Shown: in pieces, positions 21,659 through 32,395 of the stretch
Numbering within the stretch: position 1 is the stretch's first letter
Layout: each line of letters starts with the position of its first letter
Source: Hsuehochloa calcarea
Lineage: Eukaryota > Streptophyta > Magnoliopsida > Poales > Poaceae
NCBI GenBank assembly: GCA_036346395.1
Contig: CM070606.1
Coordinates: forward strand, 15,734,915-15,798,914
Direction of reading: 5' to 3'
DNA length: 64,000 nucleotides
Notes under the pieces: generated by a model
The model's input: only the letters and a program-made list of their open reading frames with translations
Told to the model about the DNA's origin: nothing
Databases searched by the model: none
Program-made: the position numbers and the translations under genes

Positions 21659-23172
21659 GTATGAGGACCCCCCGAGTTATTTCCGTAAGACCGAGGGACC
21701 GAGACCTTCCCGGTCTTATGGAAATAACTCTTGGCCTCAAGTAGATGAATTCCACCCTAACTCCATCTAAGTGAGGAGCCCAGCCGAAACTAGAGCCCGA
21801 TGATCATCTTGTACGCTTCTCTACAAGCACTACATGATTATCGGTTCTCCAAATGATCAAAGCCAATGCTTAGACAAGTTAAAGTGGAATTCATAATAAG
21901 TGAGTATGAGGTGTGTTGGCTCCCAAGATCGCGACCAACACGCTCATACTCTCATTCAACGTTGATCACATCCATACAACATATACATTAACAATCCAAA
22001 AGACATACAACATAATAGTTAAGTCTACAACTATTACATAATGGCCGACTTGCCAAATTCAAATAAGAGTGATAAATAACAGCGGAAACAAGATAAATAA
22101 ACAAAAAGGTCCAGCAAGGTATGCCCCATAACCCAAGGCAACCGACTGGGGGTTAGATAATAACACTAGTCGTCAGTGTCGCCAAAATCGGAGCGACGAG
22201 CTCGTCACAGGTACTCCTCACCTGAAAGACCAGCAAACATCTAGCTGAGTACAAAGGTACTCGTAAGTCTTACACAAAGGAAAATTAGTTATGTATATTG
22301 GGCAATCAAGGGATAGCAGTAGTGGCTTAGTTTTGCAGAAAAACACAACCATTTTCAACCTACACATACTAGTTTTTCAATTGCCATTTAGAAATCAGAT
22401 TTGAAGTAGAAGTAAAACATGTAATAAAGCGATACATTTGTAAACAAAGTGAACAAACAAATACCAAAGTGACAGCCCACTTTGATAGACTAACATACAT
22501 GAACACCCGTTCATGCCGAATACCAAGTTGTAACTATCAAATTTTAATAGAAAAGACTAGCGATGATGTCTTCGCAAACCAAGTGTTGTCTATAACGGTG
22601 GACACGGCTATTCGAATAGTTTTATCTCTGCAGAGGTGTACTACTTTACCCACACGATTCGACTAGCCCGTAAGCCACCGGATTAAACACTTCACATGGT
22701 GTGTCGGCCGGGGACATCGAGATTCAGTACTTTTTGGCAAGAAGGGTGGTATTGAGCCAAGTGTCCCCTACAAGATGAACCCCAAACTTAGTACAAACGA
22801 CCGATAGCATTTGCTAAGTGGGCATGCAAGTTATGTTGGATATACCAATGCAATGTAAATAACCGAAATTGGTTCTCCCATGCACACTATAGAAAATTAC
22901 ATCAGCTCCTACGAACAAATGATCGAACACAAATGTCCTTAGCGATACGGACAAGTCAACCACATACCCGATCTTGTGCACGAAGGCACCCTCACTAGCA
23001 ACTACTTGTCCAGACCCAAAACACTTTTAAAATGCCAAAATTTAACTTTAGAAACAGATACGAAGATCTAGAATAGAAGGATAATAAGAAAAGTTGTGTT
23101 TCCCATGATTGTCGGGTTATCCCTGATAATCATACTACTGTACTAGACTTGCATGGCTAAGCAAACCCAACC
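21659..23172 (-). mobile_element. Gypsy LTR remnant, minus orientation
   Basis: This begins with 'tatgaggacccccc' at the position where segment A1 carries a different LTR. It contains the same ordered landmarks as other gypsy LTRs in the window ('ctattcgaatag' at about 22612, a tract of 'actcctcacctgaaag', 'gagtacaaaggtactcg'). No coding region is present. The right side ends at a junction with a 25-bp filler and then the Tat antisense ORF, so the LTR is truncated or rearranged. Confidence 0.55.
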
Positions 23173-23197
23173 CATATAACCCAATATGACGCCATAA
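23173..23197 (+). repeat. 25-bp templated filler at a rearrangement junction
   Basis: These 25 bases are identical to 24151-24175, about 1 kb away inside the Tat internal region, and sit exactly between the gypsy LTR remnant and the Tat antisense ORF. Copy D has different sequence here (49210-49240). This is the expected signature of end joining with copied filler. Confidence 0.8.
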
Positions 23198-23919
23198 CAA
23201 CACTACTTACCATCCTCGCCGCTCGGCAGAAAAAGCGCACGAACACCACCCGTCGCGACGCCAAGTCGTATGTTCCACCCTCGCAAGTGGCCTGGCCCGG
23301 AGCCTTGCAGAACTCCTCCACAAGATCCCGAGTGGAAAGCCTACGTGTCGCCGTCGAGGAGGCTGCAGAGGCGACTCCTCTAAGTCAACTCAATCTCCAT
23401 AGAAGGGATGAGTTGAATGGGCCCCCGGTCGACCGCAGGTCGTCGCTCGAGGGGGACTTGTGGTAAAACCACCTTCGTGTCCAATCCGTCTCCCATCGGT
23501 TGCTGGAGGCGGGCGATGGCAGGTACCGAAGGTAGTGCGCCTTCGGTTGGAAATTCACGCTCCCAAAGTTGAGTGTTTCGCCGGTGTCCTTCAGTTGGCA
23601 ACGACCGTCGTGAAGATATGGGAACAACCGACCCTCCCCGTCGACCCCAGCAGACCGCATCACCCACTGAAACACCCCAAGCTTCACAAGGGAGTTCGGC
23701 GTCAGCTGTGCTAGCTCCACCCGATAAAGTTGCAGCACGCAGCTGACCAACTCGACGCAGGAAACCGGAGGCCGCCGTCCAGAAAAGCAACGAAGACGAC
23801 CGAGGCGCCGCAAATCTCGGCCCGGGGCTCGCGCGAGATAGGTCGACAATCTTTCCTCGCCGGCGACGGAAGATCTGCGGCGTCACCAACGAGCGGCCCA
23901 TCCCGTCCGTGTGGGCCAT
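23198..23919 (-). pseudogene. Tat antisense ORF with Transposase_28-like domain, copy B
   Basis: Reading minus from ATG 23919 (MAHTDGMGRSLVTPQ), the protein enters a region typical of the Pfam 'putative gypsy type transposon' (Transposase_28) family: VAFLDGGLRFPASSW, then AQLTPNSLVKLGVFQWVMR, then YLHDGRCQ, then FNFG/NFQPKAHYL-like blocks near 23560. Such antisense genes are known between integrase and 3' LTR in Tat-lineage elements; their biochemical role is unclear. The frame shifts near 23740. A splice donor (minus GTAAGTAGTG, GT at 23210-23209) follows, after which the copy is truncated at the filler junction. I chose the inner ATG because it leaves a normal 5' UTR after the TATA box at 24004; an ATG at 23970 is possible. 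Confidence 0.75.
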
Positions 23920-24003
23920 CGAGACTCCGCCGTCTCGGGAACATCTAAGGAAAGGAGGGCAAAGAACCATCAAAGACCGTATATGACTAGGGCGCACCCC
24001 ACG

Positions 24004-24012
24004 CTATTTATA
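24004..24012 (-). promoter_or_regulatory. TATA box for the antisense ORF, copy B
   Basis: Minus-strand TATAAATAG lies about 85 bp upstream of the chosen ATG. The element is conserved at 40502-40510 (C) and 54323-54331 (D), which supports a real promoter directed away from the LTR. Confidence 0.65.
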
Positions 24013-24364
24013 GCCGTGCTAGGTGTGCAAAACGATGCGGCACAGAAGCCAAAGAGATGCGCACCAGTCACCAACCGACACGTGTGCCCTAGGAGAGCGA
24101 ACTGTCCTGCCTCATTAAATGGCGCGGCACCCAACCGAGGCCAATTAAGGCATATAACCCAATATGACGCCATAAAGACAGTTCAGCAAGCTAACAGCAC
24201 AAAGACGCTTCGCCAGGCCGAAGGGGACGGTGTGCATGTACCCTTCGGGAAGAACGGCGCGGTTTCAGCCACAGCGAAGCAGGACCTCGACCGCGAGGGG
24301 CTTGTTGTAGGGGCGGCCCTACTGACCCCAATGGCCCCCAGGTGAAGGCCCCTGGCCAGAGGGC

Positions 24365-24680
24365 ACCTAGTGTCCTGCGAGACCCGAAGCTCCCCAGAGC
24401 CCCACGAGGCCCGGAGCAGCAGGCCCTTACCTCCGGGGCGAACTCGAAGCTCCCCCGAAGGGTCCCTGGAGCACCGCGAGGCCCAGAGCGATGAGGCCCT
24501 CGGATCACCTCCGGCGGACCGGAACCCCGTGAGCCCGGGCGGCAAGCCCTCGGGTCACCTTGAACGCCCCAGGGTCCCGGGCAGCGAGGCCCTCCTGGGC
24601 GCACCCGAAGCTCCACTGGAGGGTCCCCAAAGCCCCGCGAGGCCCGAAGCAGCAGGCCCTCCGGGCTAACTCTGGAGAAA
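24365..24680 (+). repeat. GC-rich tandem repeats in the Tat LTR, copy B
   Basis: About five imperfect units of roughly 55-65 bp centre on 'cgaggcccggagcagcaggccc'. Equivalent arrays are at about 40845-41150 and 54680-55030, with different unit numbers and spacing. Long frames on both strands here arise from this repetition. Confidence 0.8.
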
Positions 24681-24859
24681 AACCCAAGGTAGATCGCTCC
24701 GAGCGCAGATGGACCGGGAGTACTAGTTTGGGTGGACCGAGCCTAGGGTACCCAGTGGACCAAAGCCTAAGCGTGGGGGAATGTCCCTGCAGCCCCTACA
24801 CGTCTGATCTGCCATAGGATTAGAATGGTAATGTAAAGACCCCCTCTTGGGGGGGGGGC

Positions 24860-24867
24860 TATAAATA
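24860..24867 (+). promoter_or_regulatory. LTR TATA box, copy B
   Basis: TATAAATA precedes the expected start of the R region. The same box is at 41316-41323 (C) and 55209-55216 (D). Confidence 0.7.
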
Positions 24868-24899
24868 GGGGCCACCCCCCTCATGTAAAAGGGAGACAA

Positions 24900-27606
24900 A
24901 AGCAGACATAACTGGACAGTGGTAAAAAGCAGACATGAAAATCTGGATCGAGATATGCGCTAATGTAAGCAAAGGAAAAGGCACACGCACAAACATAAGC
25001 AAACAAGCAGATCCAAAAAAAATGAGACTACCTCCTGAGGCACAATGTCCCGTACCACAATAAGTCTTTAATCTGGACATGATGTGCCAACTTTGTAATC
25101 AACCTTTTAAGATAGCGAACTGCGAGGGAGAAAGCGTAAGCAATAATCGTAAGAACATAACAACCACTAAACTAAACGACAAGAAGGTAGGGGCGATTTT
25201 CTAGAATTAAAACCACTAACACCGCTTACCGTTTATCTACAGGACAATTTTCAAGTGTAGGACCTCACGAAAGAGTAGGCGTAATCAACAATGGTAAGAA
25301 CAGAAATGATGGACACAGCTTTGGCTAGTGAAGTGCTTTATGCTCAACTACATGTTTGACTAATAAAAGATCTCACAATGGTTTTCTATCTTAATGAGCC
25401 AATCAAAATAATGATTAAAGAAAGTGTTGATTTAAATCTCCACAAGGCCATGCAGTTCGTATAGGAATAGCTACAGCAACATAGATTATCACTGGTAACA
25501 GGTTACACATGAGCATCATTCATTCGGTTCTGTTGCAGTAGCAGCCTATGAGCAATTAATAAAACAACCCGCATACCAGCAGCACAACACATTTGTACCA
25601 AAAAAATGCAGATCAGTAAACCTGTGTAACTGTAGAAATCAATTATAAAAGAGAAAATGAAGTAAACCATTTGCTAGTGTTGACTTGAGTATTGACTGCA
25701 TGACGCCTTGCATATACAATATAAACAATAGGCCAGTTCTACAAAACACTATAATGTACATTGAATTCATGAGTCACGACATTAGACTGTTGAACTAACC
25801 TTATCAACTCATGGTATAGAACTTACATGTTGCCAGAAGTTGAATAAGTCAAGCTAAATTTTAGAAAGTGCTTCCACTTTGATGCCGGGGTTTAAACAAA
25901 TAGATAACGAACAGAAACCAAAGGATAAAAAGGAAAACAGACTCAGGTTTTAGTTGATTTTTTACTATGATATGTAACGTAAGGTGGACCGACCTCATAA
26001 CATTTCCTTGCAACTGCTTTTCTAGATCAATTGACTCATCATGCTTTGAGACATATATCCTTTTACTCTCATGTGAGTGCAGGCTTCAGGACAGTTTTGT
26101 AACTGGTACTTAGGATCTCAGCTGGGGTGGATCCTTTTGCGTTTAGCATGTACTGGAAATTAATACCAGGTCTAAATCTGAAAAATGGCACAGCAGTGTC
26201 TAACAATAAGGCAAGAAGGTCAGGATATAATTTGAGGTAATAGAAGGAACTTCTAAAGCAACATGCAAGCAATAAAACCGCAATAAAAAGGAACAAGGTC
26301 AGGATATAATTTGAGGTAATAGAAGGAACTTGTAAAGCAAAATGCATGCAATAAAACCACAATAAAAAAAGGGTACTTCCGATCTTGATCTTTGTTTGCT
26401 TCGGTGTACAATTTCTAAAAATATATAGGAATTGTACTTTTAAAAATCATAATACCTGATCACTGGCTGATCACAAGGACTGGAACACACAAAGGAAAAA
26501 AGAGCAAGAAAGCGTTTGAGCGTAACTGAGCTGGAGTACCAAATGTTGTACCACCAAAAATGGAGTGCCAAAGGGAAAGTTGATGGCAATGCTGGTCTGT
26601 TTTGAAGCAACCAGCGGCTCGAAAAGACGCTGTCGAGAAGTAAGTGCTAAATGTGGTTCTGCAATGCTGAAAGTATGAAGCAGCAGCGGTGACATGTCAA
26701 TTATGGTGATGTAAATGTTAAATATTAGAGTAGTATTACAGAGAACGTGATGTGGAGGGGGCGGTGTGCCTGAAGATACAAGTGCCTGAAGATACAAGTA
26801 GACATGGTCAGAAGCAGAAAATAGTGGAGCCAATTTTACCAGATAGGTATAGAAATGGTTGTAATTTAATGGGAATGCCAGATTGGCGGCACAACTATAT
26901 GTAAATTACCACGAAACCTCATATTATGTGCTTCATGTAAGCAATTAGTACATGAGTAAATTAGTACCAGTTCTTATCGGATAACAGGAAACTCAATAAT
27001 ATACATGGTGTGCCTTGTGACTGACTAAATTTTAGATTTACTTTTTCAATTAGTGTGACATCATTTTAGCTTCAAAGATTGCTGATGGTGTTATATCTAC
27101 ATGATATATCTCAACTAATAAACTACTTCTTTGGCCAACTTTTTACCTGAACAATAAGATTCAAATATTATGCCAGTAAAAAAGGGGAAGAACATGCCGA
27201 ATATACCTCAACTAATAAATTACTTGTTTTGGCCTACTCTTTACATGAACAATAAGATATGTAAGAACATGTAGGCATCATATAAACATTAAAAAAAAGA
27301 GGAACGACCTCACCCGAAACCATTTCTGTTTTTTTTTGATGCCGTGTGATCAAGCAACCTAGGTACTCTGTTATACTTATGCACCACTCATTATCACGAA
27401 CAAACAGATGCAACTTTTTTTTTGTAAGTAGTGTGCCTGGCTGTGATAATTAAAGTGGAGAATATGCACATGCTATGCCATTAGTTCACCTAAGATTCAA
27501 AATCATAAAGACCACATGTTCAAATGCTATGCACTTACCTAAATGTCGGCTTTCTCACTAATAACTTCTCTTATGTAGAGATCCCACACCTGAAAAAACA
27601 TAGATG
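24900..27606 (+). repeat. Duplication segment B (kinase-fragment unit, truncated)
   Basis: 24900-25465 matches the sequence before the kinase unit in C (about 41730-42348) and D (about 55600-56261); 25466-27606 matches A 14132-16318. Only the second kinase exon remains (about 27589-27539, minus, with the same TAG codon). The right border joins the chromovirus at a 'gatgc' microhomology, so the first kinase exon was deleted with the end of the retroelement. Confidence 0.85.
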
Positions 27607-27619
27607 CCACGTCTTGCGC

Positions 27620-28857
27620 TCCGCTTCTTCAAGAATGTGGATCGGGTGTTCTCGAAAAGAAAGATCGGTTTGCAAGTCGAGCCTTCCCAACTCGGTGGCT
27701 TCGGTCGGGATTCGGAGACACTTCTTTAGTTGTGAGATATGAAACACATCATGCACATCTGATAGTGATGGTGGCAACTCCAATCGATAAGCGGCCGATC
27801 CCAGTTTTTCCAGAATCGGGAATGGCCCGATGTAGCGAGGTGCCAACTTCCCTTTGAGTTGGAAGCGATGTGTACCCTTCATCGGAGAGACTTTAAGGTA
27901 AACATGATCGTCCACCTCAAAACTCAACTCTCGGCGACGACGGGTGACATATGACTTCGGCGAGATTGAGCCGTCGTGGCCGTTCTCGAATGACCGAACT
28001 TGCTCTTCGGCGTCCTTCACCAAGGTCGGATCATAAAATGGTCTTTCCCTAGCCTCAAACCAATTCAAGGGCGTTCTACAAGCCCTTCCATATAGTGCCT
28101 CGAAAGGTGACATCTGAATGCTTAATTGAAAGCTGTTGTTGTAGGAGAACTCTGCAAATGGCAAGCACTTCTCCAAGTTTTTACTATAGGACAATACACA
28201 AGCGTGGAGAAGGTCTTCCAGAATTTGATTTACCCTCTCCGTTTGTCCATCCGTTTGCGGATAGTAAGCGGAGTTGAAAGCTAGGTTGATCCCCATTGCT
28301 TGATGTAGGCACTTCCAAAAATAGGATGTGAACTGAGGGCCTCAATCGGAAACGATCACCCTTGGCACACCATGGAGATAGACAATCCTTGAGAGGTAAA
28401 GGTCGGCTAGTTTGATCCCGGTATAGGTGGTCATGACAAGAATGAAGTGAGCGACTTTTGTCAGACGATCGACAATCACCCATATGGAATCGGACCTGGT
28501 TTGAGTCCTTCGAAGGCCGGTGATGAAATCCATTCCGATTTCCTCCCACTTCCAACTAAGAATGGGCAAAGGTTGGAGGGTACCCGCTGGTTTCAAATGT
28601 TCAGCTTTTACCCTTTGGCATACATCGCACTCGGCAACATATTGCGCAATCTGTCGCTTCATTTGACCCCACCATAGCCGCTTCTTTAGGTCTTTGTAGA
28701 TTTTCGTACTCCCGGGGTGGATAGAGAATTGAGAGTCATGAGGTTCCGTGAGGATCAACTCCCTCAAGTTGCGGTTAAATGGGACCACCAAACGGTCCCC
28801 AAAACACAAAGTGCCTTGAGCATTTTCGGTGAAGCAATTGGCCTTGTCTTGCTTCAT
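27620..28857 (-). pseudogene. Gypsy integrase, remnant B
   Basis: Integrase joins retroelement cDNA to the genome. The zinc-binding start is visible as HPGSTKIYKDL followed by CDVCQR. The core has DFITGL (first Asp), VIVSD (second Asp) and TDGQTERVNQ (catalytic Glu). An in-frame TGA near 28340, where the family has Arg, splits the core directly after VSD; CGA to TGA is a CpG-type transition. The C-terminal part continues through a GPFPILEK block to HISQLKKCL and breaks at the border with segment B. Confidence 0.85.
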
Positions 28858-28999
28858 TTCTTCCCAATTTGAAATTTTGTCTCCATATCGGTCTTCTGGG
28901 CTTCTCTAATCTGGTCTTCTAATGTGGATTCCACATTGAGGGTAGCAAGGGACCCTTCCTCAACAATCTCTAGGTGCAGACGTTGCATTGCTGTACACA

Positions 29000-29916
29000 A
29001 GCCCGCCGAAGTGGGAGTTACCGACAAATAGTTGCATTGAGATTTTCTACTCAATGCGTCGGCCACTACGTTGGCTTTCCCAGGGTGATAATGGAGTCCC
29101 ATATCATAGTCCTTTATCAACTCAAGCCACCTTCTCTGTCTCAGGTTCAGGTCGACTTGGGTGAAGATGTATTTGAGGCTCTTATGATCAGTGTAGATCT
29201 CGCATGATGATTCTGGAGTGAGGTAATGTCGCCAAATCTTCAGAGCATGAACTACTGCTACAAGTTCCAAGTCATGGGTGTGATAATTAGCTTCATGTGG
29301 CCTCAATTATCTCGTCGCATATGCCACCACATGTCCTTCTTGCATTAGCACACAACCGAGCCCATGATGGGAAGCATTGCAGTAAATGTCGAAGCTCTTG
29401 TGAACATCCGACAAGATGAGCACCGGAGCATTGGTCAGAAGGTCTTTTATGATTTGAAAACTTGTCTCACATTCTTTCGACCACTCGGAACTTTTGTTCC
29501 TTCTTGAGCAGCTGGGTTATTGGTCTTGCCATTTTGGAGAAGTTTTTGATGAACCTGCGGTAATTGCCCGCAAGTCCAAGAAAACTGCGTATATTAGTGA
29601 CGCTTTTGGGTTGATGAAGTTCTTTGAGTTGCTCCTTTAATTCTACCAACTCATTTGGAAGCATCCGATACTGCCGTTTTGAAATTGGTGTAGTACCGGG
29701 TGCAAGCTCGATGACGAACTCAACCTCACGGTCGGGGGGCATGCCTGGGAGTTCTTCGGGAAATACATCGGGATACTCGCATACCACTAGTAACTTCTCC
29801 AATTCAAGAGAGGTATTAGCTTCCATGGCATAGAAAAGAACTGCCCACTGGTGTTGCAAAAACAACTTGATTGCCGTCTTTGCTTGTGACAGAAATAGAC
29901 TGTTGAGCACAATCAA
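29000..29916 (-). pseudogene. Gypsy reverse transcriptase edge and RNase H, remnant B
   Basis: The upstream side reads VFPEELPGMPPDREVEF and ends in LKELHQ, which opens the reverse transcriptase domain. The next residues, PKSVTNIRSFLGLAGNYRRF, belong after the polymerase core, so the catalytic palm with its DD motif is deleted. RNase H follows with DIYCNAS (the family has Asp where Asn stands), TDHKSLKY and ADALSRK. A TAA where the family has CAA interrupts it near 29308. Confidence 0.8.
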
Positions 29917-31079
29917 TTTTCCTTTGATTTTTGGACAGCCAATCCATCCCTAATATCACATCAACACCCACTGAAGTTATTACTATTAAGTTTGCCACAA
30001 AATCTACCCCTTTGATCTCCACTTTTACATCCCGACAGACTTGATCGGTTTGAAAAACGATCCCGGCGACTGAATTTGATATGGCGGCTGAAGTGTTTGA
30101 TTTCAAAATGATGATGGGAGGTATATTCCTTTTTGATGAATTAATGAGATGCTCCTGAATCAAATAATACGGAAGAGGGACATGAATTTACGAGAAGCAT
30201 AACCAGAACGACATCGGGTGCGTCGCTCGCCTCCTCAGCAGTGACGTGGTTCACTCGGCCACGGTTAGGAATCTGAGGAGTAGGCGCGGCCCTCGGGGGT
30301 GGTGAGGGTCTTGCTGGAGCTGGAGGTGGTGTAGGAGCTTGATACGTCCGTGGCATTCCCCGTTGCCTCGCAAGGCATTGATGTGCATAGTGGCCGGAGC
30401 GGCTACAATGGAAGCAAGTGATGTTGGGCTTCAATGCGCTGCTGTTTTGGGGGTTTTCCCCCAAATATACTGCTGTACCGCCGGTGGAGAAAGTCTAGGT
30501 ATCGCCGTTGGAGGTCTCGGTGGTGTTGGAGCTTGGAAACGGGGCGCTTGAGGCGGCTCGGTGCGTGGTCGAGGGAAGTTGCTGCTTGCTAAAATTTGAG
30601 CGGCCCTGTTCCTCTACCTTGACTCTTCCAAGGCTACACTTGTGTTCCACCACAATGGCTTTATTGATCATGTGCTGGAAGTTGCGGAAGTCGTGGACGG
30701 CAAGAGCTAGCTGCATCTCTTCTGTCAGGCCGTTGATGAACCGACTCTGACGGCGCGCGTCTGTGGAGACGTCATCCGGAGCGTAATGAGCTAAGAAGTT
30801 AAACTCGTGCAAATACTCCGTGATGGTCTTCCTCCCTTGCTTGAGTGCCAGGAGCGATTGCTGCTTGATCATTAACACACCCTCAAGAATGTGAGCTTTG
30901 CGGAAGGCCGCCTTGAATTTGTTCCAAGATGGAACGTCTCCGTCAGGCTTCATGGCGGAAAAGTTATCCCATCACGCGCTTGCAGCGCCTTCCAGCTGGT
31001 AGCTAGCGAATACCACCCTCTCGGTGCCGGTGCTTTGCATCAGTCGGCCACCCCCAGTCGAACGGGGCGGTCGAGTGCG
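29830..31079 (-). pseudogene. Gypsy gag and protease, remnant B
   Basis: The gag portion shows the retrotransposon-gag pattern: WWDNFSA near 30960, WNKFKAAFRKAHI, then GRKTITEYLHEFN. A CCHC knuckle (CFHCSRSGHYAHQC) lies near 30410. The protease has the active-site FDSGASH near 30150 and VILGMDWL near 29950. The frame shifts near 30490 and 30150. The 5' limit at 31079 is abrupt, inside gag, where Tat-lineage sequence on the other strand begins. Confidence 0.85.
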
Positions 31080-31089
31080 CCAATGGCAA

Positions 31090-31581
31090 CCTGCTGGCAG
31101 GGCTAACAAACCGCCTCGCCGACTGACCAAGAAGAAGGCCGTGGCGGACGAGCTCCAAAAGGCCTTGTGGGCACTCGCACATCCCCAACAAGGGCTCTGA
31201 GATTCTCCTGTTCAAGCTCCTATTCGGAGACGAAGCGATGACCCCAAGCAAGTTCGCGACAAGGTCCTCAGCACAGAGGGTCGAACACGGAGGACCGCGC
31301 GGTGTCATTGGACCACCTAGAGGAGCACCGGTCGAAGCCATCCAAACAATGACAAAGTGCGAGGGGTCGCTAAAGCATACAACAGAAAGGTCAGGATTCG
31401 CACCCTGACCCCAGGCGACATGGTACTCAAGAGAGCGGCAAACACCACAGCCCTGGGAAAGCTAGAATCCAAATGGGAAGGGTCCTACATCATCACCCGG
31501 AGCACGAGGGCGGGGTCCTATTACATATCAACGCCAGAAGGGCAGCAACTAGACCACACGTGGAACGCCAAGAGCCTCTGA
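31090..31581 (+). pseudogene. C-terminus of a Tat-lineage integrase
   Basis: 31357-31581 encodes AYNRKVRIRTLTPGDMVL, then GKLESKWEGSYII and, at the end, TWNAKSL, the usual C-terminal module of gypsy integrases of this group. Upstream, about 31200-31260, FGDEAMTPSKF fits the region just before it, but stops and frameshifts intervene. The upstream edge at 31080 is fused to the opposite-strand chromovirus gag. Confidence 0.8.
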
Positions 31582-31689
31582 ATGTATTACCCCTAGATAA
31601 CACCGGCTGCGCCGGATGGCCGCTCCCCTGGCTTCGTGCAGGGAGAATCTGTACTCATGTAACCACATTTTGGCACAAGCCCAACAGAT

Positions 31690-32160
31690 TGCAAACAACA
31701 GTGTATAAACGAACAAGCACATGACCCACAACCCCGGTGCCCACCGTTGCCACGCGTAGGCACGAGTGTCTCCCTAACGGGCTCCGAGCCCCGGCGCACA
31801 CTAACCCCATGGGTGTCAAGTGTATAAACGAACACCGCGCATGGCCCACGGCTCCGGTGACCACCATTGCCCCCAGGCACGACTGAACAAACGCCTAACG
31901 GGCTTCAAGCCCTGGCGCGCACTAAACCCCATGGGTGTCGTGTATGAACACCGCGCATGGCCCATGGCCCTGGTGCCACCGTTACCCCCCCCCCCGCCCC
32001 GCAAGCACGAGTGAACGGACGCCCAATCTAAAAAATAAAGGGGACGGTGTAGGCTTCGCGTTCCCATCGCACAAATTACAAAAGGGCTCCCTTGGAGCCC
32101 AATCTAAAAAATACGGGGGACGGCGCAGGCTTCGCCTCCCCCTCGCATAATTTACAAAGG
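31690..32160 (+). repeat. Tandem repeats downstream of Tat pol
   Basis: About 2.7 units of roughly 115-120 bp (31698 to about 32020; marker 'accccatgggtgtc') are followed by two units of about 70 bp (marker 'ccaatctaaaaaata', about 32023-32160). A C-rich run lies near 31987. Tandem repeats between pol and the 3' LTR are known in Tat/Ogre elements and can seed satellites. Confidence 0.8.
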
Positions 32161-32395
32161 GCTCCGCGGTCACTCGATTCCTTATTGTCCACAACACCCA
32201 CACGAGTAGCACACGGCCCCAAACAGAGCACCTCCTGCACATTACGCGCAAATCTCTTCATACACTAAGAATTATACGTTACACGGAAGCCTCAAGAGGT
32301 ACAATAAAAACTTTACAACATAGAACGCATCACGGCCCCGCAAAGCTAGGGCGCAAAGTCCCACTCTCCCACCCTAGACGCCCACGCAAGCAGTT

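Larger units (their letters stand above)
23198..24899 (+). mobile_element. Tat-lineage gypsy 3' fragment, copy B
   Basis: The fragment contains the 5' part of the antisense ORF (minus), its promoter, the polypurine tract and a plus-strand LTR from 24231. The LTR is cut at about 24899, where copies C and D continue for several hundred bases. Body, gag and pol are absent. The order antisense ORF, then 3' LTR is that of Tat-lineage Ty3/gypsy elements with an extra ORF. Confidence 0.75.
24231..24899 (+). repeat. Tat-lineage LTR, copy B (3' truncated)
   Basis: Starts TGTGC after a purine-rich tract (gaaggggacgg). It contains GC-rich tandem repeats at about 24365-24680 and a TATAAATAG box at 24860, then ends within 'gggagacaaaa', where copies C and D continue. 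The missing part includes the LTR 3' end. Confidence 0.75.
27607..31079 (-). mobile_element. Tekay/Del-type chromovirus remnant B, minus, no LTRs
   Basis: On the minus strand the order is gag (31079-30495), zinc knuckle and protease (30464-29816), the front edge of reverse transcriptase (about 29740-29640), RNase H (29440-29000) and integrase (28857-27650). Integrase after reverse transcriptase shows Ty3/gypsy. The integrase tail and the start of a chromodomain-like stretch (IHILEEAERK) suggest a chromovirus, most like Del/Tekay. Both LTRs, the gag start, the reverse transcriptase core and the chromodomain are missing. In-frame stops remain, so it cannot move on its own. Confidence 0.85.

Noticed and set aside
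23198..23997. A true cut-and-paste transposase gene (from the name Transposase_28)
   Set aside because: The domain name is historical; position and strand fit the extra antisense ORF of Tat-lineage gypsy elements, and no terminal inverted repeats surround it.
24183..24687. Minus frames rich in Gly/Pro/Arg
   Set aside because: Produced by the GC-rich tandem repeats of the Tat LTR, and repeated in the other LTR copies with frameshifts.
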